Shown piece by piece: positions 34,719-42,280 of a DNA stretch of 64,000 nucleotides. Every line of letters starts with the position of its first letter. Position 1 is the first letter of the stretch. The notes under the pieces were generated by a model, which was not told where the DNA came from, ran no database searches, and was given only the letters and a program-made list of their open reading frames with translations. The stretch is from Clostridia bacterium (GTDB lineage: Bacteria > Bacillota > Clostridia > Christensenellales > Borkfalkiaceae): assembly GCA_017616695.1 (NCBI GenBank), contig JAFZXN010000018.1, forward strand, positions 1-64,000, read 5' to 3'. The position numbers were made by a program, and so were the translations under genes.

Positions 34719-35177
34719 ATGTTGGAGATCGGTAAGAAAGCCCCGCAGTTTACTTTACCCGATAAAAACGGGAATATGGTCTCATTGTCCGATTTTATCG
34801 GCAAGAAAGTCGTTTTATATTTTTATTCAAAGGACAATACGTCCGGTTGCACGAGGCAGGCTTGCGCTTTCGCGCTCAAAAACAGGGAGATCGAAAACAA
34901 AAACGCGGTGGTTATAGGTGTCAGTAAAGACAGCGTAAATTCGCATCTCAACTTTGCCGCAAAATATAATTTGCCGTTCGTTCTGTTATCGGACACGGAG
35001 CTTTCGGCAATCAAAGCTTACGGAGTCCGGCAGGAAAAAAAGTTATACGGAAAAGTAAGTATGGGCGTTGTGAGAACGACTTTTCTGATCGACGAGCAGG
35101 GTAACGTGCAAGCGATAATGCCAAAAGTTAAACCCGACACCAACGCCGACGAGATATTAAAGTTGTTAAACGGTTAA
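34719..35177 (+). CDS. bcp: Bcp/AhpC-type thioredoxin-dependent peroxiredoxin
   Basis: The enzyme reduces H2O2 and organic peroxides with thioredoxin. The 152-residue product begins MLEIGKKAPQFTLPDKNGN and has FYSKDNTSGCTRQACAF: the peroxidatic Cys, with a second Cys five residues later, as in Bcp proteins with an internal disulfide. I chose the ATG at 34719, preceded by AAGGA, over a GTG 72 nt upstream whose extra residues do not match the family. It lies between the DUF262 gene and the NERD gene, but its codon use looks native. Confidence 0.9.
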   Translation: MLEIGKKAPQFTLPDKNGNMVSLSDFIGKKVVLYFYSKDNTSGCTRQACAFALKNREIENKNAVVIGVSKDSVNSHLNFAAKYNLPFVLLSDTELSAIKAYGVRQEKKLYGKVSMGVVRTTFLIDEQGNVQAIMPKVKPDTNADEILKLLNG

Positions 35178-35212
35178 AACCCGAGCGTGAAAACAACCGT
35201 TAAGGAGTGACG

Positions 35213-35956
35213 ATGATTCTTTTTGTAATAATCCCCATCGTAATATTGATCATAATTCTCACCATATACTCGAGAAGGCCCGAAACTCGAGGAAAGCGTG
35301 GTGAAAAAATGGTTAAATATGTAGTGGGTGAAACGTTGGAAAACGTACAATACGTTATCAATAATCTGATTGTTGATAATAACGGCGCTACTTCCCAAAT
35401 AGACCATATCGTTATAAATCCGCGCGGGGTATTCGTAATAGAAACAAAAAACTATTCGGGTGAGATCTACGGCTCTGAAAATCAGCGTGAGTGGACGCAG
35501 GTCTTGGCTTACGGCAACGTTAAAAACAAGTTGTATAATCCGCTTAAACAAAACGCCACGCACGTTTACAACGTTAAAAAAATCGTTGGAAATTTGCCTG
35601 TTTATTCTTTGGTCGTATTTGCTCAAAACAATACGGAACATATCGAGGCAAAAAACGTTATTCCCTTGTCTTCGCTTAAAAGCGCTTTGTCTTCCGGCAA
35701 ATCCGTTTTATCACAAAAACAAATGGAATCGGCTTATCATTTGTTATTGAACAATAAAGTCGATATATCAACGGAACAACACGTTGAGAACGTCAGAAAG
35801 CAACAATGGAACGTAAAACACGGGATTTGTCCGAGATGTGGCGGCGATTTGGTTTTGCGAAACGGAAAGTACGGGACATTTTGGGGCTGTTCAAATTATC
35901 CGAAATGTAAGTTCATAAAAAACGAACAAGAACAAAGATCGATATCGACAAAATAA
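35213..35956 (+). CDS. NERD-domain membrane protein with topoisomerase-type zinc finger
   Basis: The 247-residue protein has an N-terminal membrane segment (residues 1-17). A NERD nuclease-related domain follows: GKRGEKMVKYVVGETLE, then ATSQIDHIVINPRGVFVIETKNYSGEIYG with the D-E-K pattern of restriction-like folds. It ends in a C4 zinc finger (CPRCGGDLVLRNGKYGTFWGCSNYPKC) of the topoisomerase-C type. NERD proteins are suspected DNA or RNA processing enzymes. AAGGAG upstream of the ATG at 35213 fixes the start; an in-frame GTG two codons earlier overlaps that site. Confidence 0.85.
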   Translation: MILFVIIPIVILIIILTIYSRRPETRGKRGEKMVKYVVGETLENVQYVINNLIVDNNGATSQIDHIVINPRGVFVIETKNYSGEIYGSENQREWTQVLAYGNVKNKLYNPLKQNATHVYNVKKIVGNLPVYSLVVFAQNNTEHIEAKNVIPLSSLKSALSSGKSVLSQKQMESAYHLLLNNKVDISTEQHVENVRKQQWNVKHGICPRCGGDLVLRNGKYGTFWGCSNYPKCKFIKNEQEQRSISTK

Positions 35957-36012
35957 AGATTGAATAATATTACGTTCTCAAAAATTTTTTTAAGAACAAT
36001 AAAGGAGCAGTT

Positions 36013-36432
36013 ATGGAATATAAAGTTTACGGAAAAACCGTTGCCGTCAGGCTCGACAAGGGCGACGAGATCATGGGATCTATTTTGAAAATAGCCGAAA
36101 AGCTCGATATTTCGGCGGCGAACGTCACGGGCATCGGCGCTACGGACGATCTCACCGTAGGCGTTCTCGACCTTGATACCCGCGTTTACGAACCTTATAC
36201 TTTTACGGGCAATCACGAGATAAACGCGCTCGTAGGCAACCTTACCGAAAAGGACGGAAAGCCTTATCTTCACCTTCATATCACCTGCACGGGCAAAGGT
36301 AACAAGGTCGTCGGCGGGCATCTTATCAAAGCCGTCGTCTCCGTCACGGGCGAGATATTTATAAACGTCTTAAACGGCGATATTTCACGCAAGTTCAGCG
36401 ATGCCGCCGGTATCAACACATGGGATTTCTGA
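36013..36432 (+). CDS. PPC/DUF296-domain DNA-binding-like protein
   Basis: The 139-residue protein has the PPC (DUF296) fold: RLDKGDEIMGSILKIAEKLDISAANVTGIGATDDL, then PYLHLHITCTGKGNKVVGGHLIKAVVSVTGEIFI with the GGHL motif. Bacterial members are small trimeric proteins, and in plants the same domain accompanies AT-hooks. The bacterial function is not settled. AAGGAG precedes the ATG. It stands between the NERD gene and the rubredoxin gene, each separately spaced. Confidence 0.8.
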   Translation: MEYKVYGKTVAVRLDKGDEIMGSILKIAEKLDISAANVTGIGATDDLTVGVLDLDTRVYEPYTFTGNHEINALVGNLTEKDGKPYLHLHITCTGKGNKVVGGHLIKAVVSVTGEIFINVLNGDISRKFSDAAGINTWDF

Positions 36433-36520
36433 TATCCCGTCTTATTCGTTCGTTTTCTGAAAAAGCGAAAGCGGCGTTTTACAAAAGCGGCGTTTTGTTA
36501 TGCTTTTTTCGTTTAAGCTA

Positions 36521-36549
36521 TTGACAATTTGACGCAATTAAGTTACAAT
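36521..36549 (+). promoter_or_regulatory. Rubredoxin promoter
   Basis: TTGACA (36521-36526) and TACAAT (36544-36549) are 17 nt apart, about 65 nt before the rubredoxin start. Confidence 0.75.
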
Positions 36550-36619
36550 AATAACGATAGGGCGGGCGGAGACAGGCGTTTTTGCCGCCCATTAAAATCT
36601 GATATAGGAGTGGATCATC

Positions 36620-36775
36620 ATGAAATACGTTTGCGAAGTATGCGGCTATGAATACGACGAGGAACTCGGCGATCCCGATAACGGAATTGCCCCCGGCACG
36701 AAGTTCGAGGACCTCCCCGATGATTTCGTATGCCCCCTGTGCGGCGTCGGCAAAGATTCTTTTGCGAAAGAATAA
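36620..36775 (+). CDS. Rubredoxin (51 residues)
   Basis: This small electron carrier begins [18 protein letters not shown] and has the second knuckle [13 protein letters not shown]. The four cysteines (CxxC twice) hold one iron. The length of 51 residues and the [17 protein letters not shown] middle part are typical. AGGAG lies upstream, with its own promoter (TTGACA/TACAAT) and its own terminator, so it is monocistronic. In anaerobes rubredoxin passes electrons to peroxide- and superoxide-reducing enzymes; no such partner lies beside it. Confidence 0.95.
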   Translation: MKYVCEVCGYEYDEELGDPDNGIAPGTKFEDLPDDFVCPLCGVGKDSFAKE

Positions 36776-36807
36776 GCCCGCATCAAAACTAAACCAAAAC
36801 AAAAAAT

Positions 36808-36843
36808 CGACGAGCGGTTTGACTTTGCCCGTCGTTTTTTTTT
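36808..36843 (+). terminator. Rubredoxin terminator
   Basis: CGACG (with AGC extension) pairs with GC-CGTCG, followed by nine T. Confidence 0.8.
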
Positions 36844-36915
36844 ACTTTGAATTTGTTTCGTAAGGCGAAACGCATATCGCGTAGGGTTATTGTTCGTTTA
36901 ATTTTTGTTTATTAT

Positions 36916-36944
36916 TTGACATAACAGATCGTCTGTTGTATAAT
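36916..36944 (+). promoter_or_regulatory. Promoter of the ROK regulator with palindromic operator in the spacer
   Basis: TTGACA (36916-36921) and TATAAT (36939-36944) are 17 nt apart. The spacer holds a perfect inverted repeat AACAGA-TCG-TCTGTT (36923-36937), placed where a bound repressor would block RNA polymerase. Confidence 0.75.
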
Positions 36945-36962
36945 AAAAAACGGTGAACGGAT

Positions 36963-38111
36963 ATGAGAGAAAATGGTATCAAACAAAAAAACGTTGCACA
37001 TTTCAATAATAAACTGGTTGCGAATTTGTTGCTCGACGAGCCGCTTTCTTGCATAGAACTATCTAAAAAGACCAAGCTTACGCACGTTGCCACGGGCATA
37101 ATAGTCGACAGGCTGTTAAATATGGACCTTATACGATTCCACCGTGAAGAACCGCCCAAAAAGCGCAGTCAGGGAGGCCAGCACGTAAGATACGAGATAA
37201 ACCCGAAAAGGGCGTACTATATCTGCATCAGTTTCCAATACGGCAGGGAGTCCTTTTCCGTTTACGATCTTGCGAAAAATTGCGTTTATTCCGAGAGTTT
37301 TGCCGACGATATGGTCGACGAAGCCGTTTTCGACGGCGTTATCAAGAGGATAAAAAAAGTTTTGGTCGATAGAAAAATATCGGACGACAGCGTTGCCGTG
37401 GTCTCGGTCGCTATCCCCGGCAGAATGGATACCGAAAGCGGCGAGATCATCGTTTCCACGAGGATAGACAAGGCGCTCAATTTAAAAGAAAAGCTGAAAA
37501 AAGCCTTTCCTTTTTCCGTGACCGAAGTGAAAAACGATATCGATTACGCGTGCCTTGGCAGCATTTTATCCGAAGAGTTCGATTACGGCAACGGTACGCA
37601 TTTCTATCTTTACGTCGGTTGGAAGGGTATGGCTTGCTGTATCATATCCGACAAAAAAATAATCTGCGGGGCGAACGGTTTCTGCGGCGAAGTGGGTATG
37701 AATTACGTCGATAAAGAGCGTGGCAGACTGTCCGAGATGATCCCCGTAGAACATATTATGAACGATTGCCGAAAGATATTGAACGATAGTTCGGCAGATC
37801 TTAACGAGATAGTCAAACGTAGCTATTTAAACGCCGACATAAGGAACAAATTCATTGAAAACGCCGAGTTTTTCGGGGCGTTCATAAGCAATTATACAGA
37901 CGTTCTCGGTTGCACTCATATCGTCTTCGCGGGGCCGATAACGGCCTATCCCGATTACTATTTCGAGTTTTTCAAAAGAAATATGATCGATCCCGAGTAC
38001 GGCGCTATGATGAATTACAAAGTCGATATATCCACCGTCGACGCGACCAATATAGGGCAAATGCTTATGTCGAGACTACAGGCGCTCGATTGGGTGATGG
38101 AAAAATATTGA
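36963..38111 (+). CDS. ROK-family transcriptional regulator (NagC/XylR type)
   Basis: The 382-residue protein has a winged helix-turn-helix (LLLDEPLSCIELSKKTKLTHVATGIIVDRLLNMDLIRFHRE, about residues 22-62) followed by a ROK sugar-kinase-like domain. The region corresponding to the ROK zinc-site signature reads GFCGEVGMNYVDKERG and lacks the usual cysteine cluster, so sugar phosphorylation is unlikely and regulation is the probable role. Genes for an amino-sugar kinase and NagB follow, so the effector may be an N-acetylhexosamine or its phosphate (inference). Its own promoter contains a perfect palindrome, which suggests autoregulation. A terminator at 38150-38175 separates it from the next gene. 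Confidence 0.82.
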   Translation: MRENGIKQKNVAHFNNKLVANLLLDEPLSCIELSKKTKLTHVATGIIVDRLLNMDLIRFHREEPPKKRSQGGQHVRYEINPKRAYYICISFQYGRESFSVYDLAKNCVYSESFADDMVDEAVFDGVIKRIKKVLVDRKISDDSVAVVSVAIPGRMDTESGEIIVSTRIDKALNLKEKLKKAFPFSVTEVKNDIDYACLGSILSEEFDYGNGTHFYLYVGWKGMACCIISDKKIICGANGFCGEVGMNYVDKERGRLSEMIPVEHIMNDCRKILNDSSADLNEIVKRSYLNADIRNKFIENAEFFGAFISNYTDVLGCTHIVFAGPITAYPDYYFEFFKRNMIDPEYGAMMNYKVDISTVDATNIGQMLMSRLQALDWVMEKY

Positions 38112-38149
38112 CGGAGCTTTAAATAATTTTTGAATACGGTAAACTTATG

Positions 38150-38175
38150 GGTGCGCTTTTTGACGCACCTTTTTT
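38150..38175 (+). terminator. Terminator of the ROK regulator gene
   Basis: GGTGCG (38150-38155) pairs with CGCACC (38164-38169), followed by six T. Confidence 0.85.
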
Positions 38176-38216
38176 ATCGTATTTTTATTTTTTGCGTAAT
38201 TAATATCCGATTAGTG

Positions 38217-38269
38217 TTGACATAATCAAAAAAAAGTGCTATATTATTCGTGTAACTGACTTACACGAA
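38217..38269 (+). promoter_or_regulatory. nahK-like/nagB promoter with 23-nt palindrome at the start point
   Basis: TTGACA (38217-38222) and TATATT (38240-38245) have 17-nt spacing. Immediately downstream, TTCGTGTAA (38247-38255) and TTACACGAA (38261-38269) form a perfect 9-bp inverted repeat around CTGAC, covering the expected transcription start. Confidence 0.75.
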
Positions 38270-38297
38270 CATTGAAAGTTGTCGGTAAACGGGAAAA

Positions 38298-39401
38298 ATG
38301 AATACGAAATACGATTTTAAAAAAATTATTAATAATTTTGAACTTGACGGCGAGCTTACTTCATGCGAACGCTACGGCGAAGGTCACATAAACGAAACGT
38401 ATCTTGCGACGGTGAACGATAACGGAGAAACCGTCAGATATATCCTTCAGAAGATAAACAAGTCGCTTTTTAAAAACGTCGATAAGCTTATGAGCAATAT
38501 CGTCGGCGTTACCGAGTTCATACGCAAAAAGGTGGCGCAAAAAGGCGGTGATCCCAACAGGGAAGTGCTTACCGTGGTCTATACGAAAGACAAAAAGCCC
38601 TATTATTACGCGCCCGAATACGACGAGTATTTCAGAGTGTACGTCTTTATCGAGCGGGCGATAGCGCACATGAACGTTGAAAGAAAAGGTCAGTTCTATC
38701 AAAGCGCCGTGGCTTTCGGAACTTTTGCGATGTATCTTGCCGATTTCGATGCGTCGACGCTTTACGAGGTGCTCCCCGACTTTCATAACACCGCCAAAAG
38801 ATACGAAAACTTTATGCATTCCGTTTCTGCGGACAAATTCGGGCGTAAACACAGCGTGATCAACGAGATAAACTTCGTTCTGGCGCGGGAGCGTTACTGC
38901 AAAAAGATAGTCGATCTGCTTTCTTCGGGGCAGATGCCTTTAAAAGTCACGCATAACGACACCAAGCTCAACAACGTTATGCTCGACGAGGCGACCGACG
39001 AGCCCGTGGCGGTCATAGACCTTGACACGGTCATGCCGGGCAGCATATGTTACGACTTCGGCGACAGCATACGTTTCGGCTGTAACCCCGCCGTGGAAGA
39101 CGAAAAGGACTTGAGCAAGGTCGTTTTCGATATGGGGCTTTTCGAGGAATACACCAAAGGCTACCTGTCGGCTATGGGCGACAGCATAACGAAGACCGAA
39201 AAGGACAATCTTGCGTTCGGGGCCATCATCATGACTTACGAGTGCGGAATGCGCTTTTTGGCCGACTATCTCGACGGCGACACGTATTTCCACACCAAGT
39301 ACGAGGGGCAAAACCTCGATAGGGCGAGAACTCAATTCAAGCTCGTTGCGGAAATGGAAAATCAATTTGACAAAATGAAAAATATAGTCAAAAAGTATTG
39401 A
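38298..39401 (+). CDS. N-acetylhexosamine 1-kinase-like phosphotransferase (NahK/LnpB family)
   Basis: The 367-residue aminoglycoside-phosphotransferase-fold kinase has the catalytic loop LKVTHNDTKLNNVMLDE and the metal-binding AVIDLDTVMPGSICYDFGDSIRF. The N-terminal SCERYGEGHINETYLA resembles NahK (LnpB), which phosphorylates GlcNAc or GalNAc at C1 in the galacto-N-biose pathway. nagB follows after 34 nt and a ROK regulator precedes it, which supports amino-sugar catabolism. The phosphorylase and uridylyltransferase of the classic pathway are not in this window. The exact substrate is inferred. Confidence 0.75.
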   Translation: MNTKYDFKKIINNFELDGELTSCERYGEGHINETYLATVNDNGETVRYILQKINKSLFKNVDKLMSNIVGVTEFIRKKVAQKGGDPNREVLTVVYTKDKKPYYYAPEYDEYFRVYVFIERAIAHMNVERKGQFYQSAVAFGTFAMYLADFDASTLYEVLPDFHNTAKRYENFMHSVSADKFGRKHSVINEINFVLARERYCKKIVDLLSSGQMPLKVTHNDTKLNNVMLDEATDEPVAVIDLDTVMPGSICYDFGDSIRFGCNPAVEDEKDLSKVVFDMGLFEEYTKGYLSAMGDSITKTEKDNLAFGAIIMTYECGMRFLADYLDGDTYFHTKYEGQNLDRARTQFKLVAEMENQFDKMKNIVKKY

Positions 39402-39435
39402 TCTTAAAAAAACGTTATTTTTTCGGAGAATAAAA

Positions 39436-40179
39436 ATGAAAATAATAGTTGCGGATAATTACATTCATTTAAGTGAAATAGCTGCCAATATCATGGCGGA
39501 CGTGATACGCGATAAGCCCGACGCGGTTTTGGGCCTTGCGACGGGTTCAAGCCCTATCGGCGCGTATAAAAAGCTCGTCGACGCGTACAGCAACGCGCAT
39601 TTGTCGTTTTCCAAAGTTCGCACTTATAACCTTGACGAATATATCGGACTCGACGCGTCGCACGTTCAGAGTTATCATTATTTTATGCGGTCGAAGCTAT
39701 TCGACCTCGTCGACCTGAAAGCCGAAAACACGCACGTTCCAAGCGGCGTGGGCGACGATCTTACGAAAAACTGCCGCGAATACGACGAGATGCTTTCATC
39801 TTGTCCGAGAGATATACAGCTACTTGGCATAGGCTCCAACGGTCATATCGGTTTCAACGAACCGGGCACGCCGTTCGACAGCAGAACGCATATAGTTTCG
39901 CTTACCGAAAAGACCAAAAAGGATAATTCCCGCCTGTTTGCCGCCGACGAAAAAGTGCCCGATCGGGCTATAACCATGGGCATTAAGGATATTATGTCCG
40001 CAAAGAAGATATTACTTATAGCTTACGGCGCAAATAAAGCCGACGCTATCTATAATACCGTTTGCGGTAAAGTGACCGAAAACTGCCCCGCGAGCGTTCT
40101 TCAAAAACACAAGGACGTGACGCTCGTTTTGGATACCGAGGCGGCGTCGAAGCTCGACAAAAGCATCATCGAAAAATAA
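39436..40179 (+). CDS. nagB: Glucosamine-6-phosphate deaminase
   Basis: The enzyme converts GlcN6P to fructose-6-phosphate and ammonia, feeding amino sugars into glycolysis. The 247-residue product contains LGLATGSSPIGAYKKL, the TYNLDEYIGL active-site motif (Asp general base) and GIGSNGHIGFNEPG. The length matches short Firmicutes NagB. GGAG precedes the ATG. It follows the kinase in the same unit and ends at a strong bidirectional terminator. nagA is not present here. Confidence 0.95.
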   Translation: MKIIVADNYIHLSEIAANIMADVIRDKPDAVLGLATGSSPIGAYKKLVDAYSNAHLSFSKVRTYNLDEYIGLDASHVQSYHYFMRSKLFDLVDLKAENTHVPSGVGDDLTKNCREYDEMLSSCPRDIQLLGIGSNGHIGFNEPGTPFDSRTHIVSLTEKTKKDNSRLFAADEKVPDRAITMGIKDIMSAKKILLIAYGANKADAIYNTVCGKVTENCPASVLQKHKDVTLVLDTEAASKLDKSIIEK

Positions 40180-40225
40180 GCCTTAAAGCGCAAAATTCAA
40201 TAGTCAAATCCAACTTTGCCATAAA

Positions 40226-40255
40226 AAAAACGACCGCATTCAGGCGGTCGTTTTT
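40226..40255. terminator. Bidirectional terminator between nagB and the diguanylate cyclase
   Basis: AAAAACGACCGC (40226-40237) pairs perfectly with GCGGTCGTTTTT (40244-40255) around ATTCAG. Confidence 0.9.
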
Positions 40256-40290
40256 GTGATTTAACAATTATTATTATTTAAAACGCTCTT

Positions 40291-41934
40291 TTACGTGGGG
40301 GCGTTTTCTTCCGTTCTTATAGCCTTTTTGCTGCGTTTGTTTTCATACATCAATTCGTCGGCGCGGCGTATAACGTCTGTTACGGTAGTATCGATATTCG
40401 GATCGAAAGAGGCGATACCGATGGCGACGCTCACCTGATGCCAGATGCCGTCCGATTTTGCGCGGATCTCGTTACTCTTTCTCTCGAATTTTGCGGTAAG
40501 CTCGTCCTTATTGCGGTAGTCTTCGTTCTGCAAGATAGTGGCGAACTCGTCGCCGCCTATCCTGAATACGGGGCTGTGATTGAATACGCGACAAATAAGC
40601 GAACTTGCCGTTTGCAGGTAAATATCGCCTTTTTCGTGGCCGTATCTGTCGTTGACCGACTTTAGATCGTCGCAATCGAATATACCTACGGCAAATTCGA
40701 GTTGACCTTTGGTATCGTTTATCCTGTTCTGTATCTCGCGGACGTAGATATCGAAAGCACCCTTATTATGGACGGACGTGAGCGCGTCGCCGTAAGCAAG
40801 GTCGTTAAGATCGCTTATATAGTCCTTTAAGTGCGAAGTGAGCTTGTTGAACGTGTGCGTCAATATACCGACTTCGTCGTCGCCGTTATACGTCAGCTCG
40901 AAATCGTAATTGCCTTCGTTGACCTGCAGCGCCGCCGCGGTAAGATCTCTCAAAGGTGCCGTGATATGTTCCGCAAGTTGGAACGTTAAAGCTATAAATA
41001 TCACGAGTAATAATGCGGCAATAGCAACCGCATATTTGATAAGATTGTACCAATTTGCGTTGATCTCGTTGGTGGGGACGGTAACGTTGAGACGCATACC
41101 GTTATCGAGTTCCATCCATACGGCTTGCTTTTCCACACCTTCGAATTTATAAGTGATAAAGCTGCTTTCGCTCAAAAGCCCGACGGGAACGGTGGGTTTG
41201 GTCTCTTCCGTCATCGACTTGATATCGTAATGCGGGTGATATATGATGTTTCCGAAACTGTCGTTGATGAAGGCGTAGCCGTTATCGTATAACGTTATGT
41301 TCTTCGTCTGATCGACTATCGTATCGTAGTCTATTTCCATTCCGATCACGCCCAAAAATCTGCCGTCCGTATAATAAACGGGCACGTTGTAAGAAAAGAC
41401 GTAAATGTTGATAGTGTCGGTGTAGTACGGGGAAAGCCATATAGACGTTCCGTTGTATTTGGGGACCGTGAACCAGACGAGTTCCGAAATATTATCGGTG
41501 TCGTAAAGGTTGATGTCGGTAGGATTGTATTCTTTAAAGCCCTCTCCGTCGATATCGACGAACCAAAAGCCTATTTCGTCGGAAGAAAATTCGGGGTCTA
41601 TCCTGTAATAATAAGTTAAAACGCCTACGGTGTTTTTGGCCGTCTTTTCAAAGACGCTCTTGACTTTGTCGAGATGCTCGCCGAGCTCGCCCGTTTCGGT
41701 GGTTTTGAGGTCTTCTTCCGCAAAACTGTACACCGTTTCGACAGACTGCATAATGCTGTCAAAATACGAGTCGAGATTTTTTTTGCCCGTTTCGCACATT
41801 AAATACAATATTTGATTGGAGGAGTCGTTCCCAAGGTCACGAATGGAGATCGACGCCAGAATCGTTGCAACGGCAGTCGCTACGATTATCGCGCAAGCCG
41901 TCAAAACGATTATTTTCGTTCGTATTGAATGCAT
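40291..41934 (-). CDS. Membrane diguanylate cyclase with extracellular sensor and HAMP
   Basis: The enzyme makes cyclic di-GMP. The 547-residue protein has a transmembrane helix (about 8-28), a roughly 260-residue extracellular dCache-type sensor (WLSPYYTD and FLGVIGMEIDYDTIVDQ are typical), and a second helix (about 295-315). A HAMP linker (LTAAALQVNEGNYDFELTYNGDDEVGIL) and a GGDEF domain follow, with an intact active site RIGGDEFATIL near residue 460. No EAL domain is present. AAGGA precedes the ATG. The promoter (TTGTAA/TATAAT) lies about 120 nt upstream, followed by a 22-nt palindrome. A dCache domain suggests response to a small extracellular ligand. Confidence 0.93.
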   Translation of the reverse strand: MHSIRTKIIVLTACAIIVATAVATILASISIRDLGNDSSNQILYLMCETGKKNLDSYFDSIMQSVETVYSFAEEDLKTTETGELGEHLDKVKSVFEKTAKNTVGVLTYYYRIDPEFSSDEIGFWFVDIDGEGFKEYNPTDINLYDTDNISELVWFTVPKYNGTSIWLSPYYTDTINIYVFSYNVPVYYTDGRFLGVIGMEIDYDTIVDQTKNITLYDNGYAFINDSFGNIIYHPHYDIKSMTEETKPTVPVGLLSESSFITYKFEGVEKQAVWMELDNGMRLNVTVPTNEINANWYNLIKYAVAIAALLLVIFIALTFQLAEHITAPLRDLTAAALQVNEGNYDFELTYNGDDEVGILTHTFNKLTSHLKDYISDLNDLAYGDALTSVHNKGAFDIYVREIQNRINDTKGQLEFAVGIFDCDDLKSVNDRYGHEKGDIYLQTASSLICRVFNHSPVFRIGGDEFATILQNEDYRNKDELTAKFERKSNEIRAKSDGIWHQVSVAIGIASFDPNIDTTVTDVIRRADELMYENKRSKKAIRTEENAPT

Positions 41935-41994
41935 GGTTTGTCCTTCGGATCTATTGCGTTTACGGCTTTTTTCGCGTAAAAAGCGATGGTCTTT

Positions 41995-42084
41995 ATTAAA
42001 AAGCCGACTTTTTTAATAATTCAACGTACGCATATATGCGCACGTATCGTGTTATATTATATCATATACGAAGATTTTTTACAA
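41995..42084 (-). promoter_or_regulatory. Promoter and structured leader of the diguanylate cyclase gene
   Basis: On minus, TTGTAA (42079-42084) and TATAAT (42056-42061) are 17 nt apart. The leader then holds ACGT-CGCATATATGCG-ACGT, a 22-nt near-perfect palindrome (42024-42045). An A/T-rich hairpin follows at about 41995-42021, with a TTATTAAAAA/TTTTTAATAA stem and loop around CCGA. No GEMM riboswitch core was recognised. The rest of the 346-nt gap holds the hairpin CGTTATT-CCGA-AATAACG (42115-42132 region) and the upstream gene's terminator. Confidence 0.6.
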
Positions 42085-42223
42085 GAATATGCGACGTACT
42101 TTCGCAATTTTTTCGTTATTCCGAAATAACGGTCGGGCAGGCGGTAAGCGATCGTCCCAAATAAAACGCGACTATTTATATCGACGGCGCTTTCCGCCGG
42201 AATTGAAAAAACGCGCGCAATAT

Positions 42224-42253
42224 CAAAAAAATCGGAGCGAAAACGGCCCCGAT
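42224..42253 (-). terminator. Terminator of the minus-strand methyltransferase
   Basis: On minus, ATCGGGGC (42246-42253) pairs with GCTCCGAT (42231-42238), followed by seven T (42224-42230). Confidence 0.8.
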
Positions 42254-42280
42254 CGTTTGATTATCTATAAGCGATTTGCG

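Noticed and set aside
36468..36496. Direct repeat AAAGCGGCGTTTT (two copies, 16-nt period) after the PPC gene
   Set aside because: Short, A/T-flanked and without copies elsewhere noticed; probably a local slippage event within a weak terminator region.
41935..42280. Cyclic di-GMP riboswitch upstream of the diguanylate cyclase
   Set aside because: I looked for the GEMM core and did not see it on either strand; only palindromes and a terminator are present.
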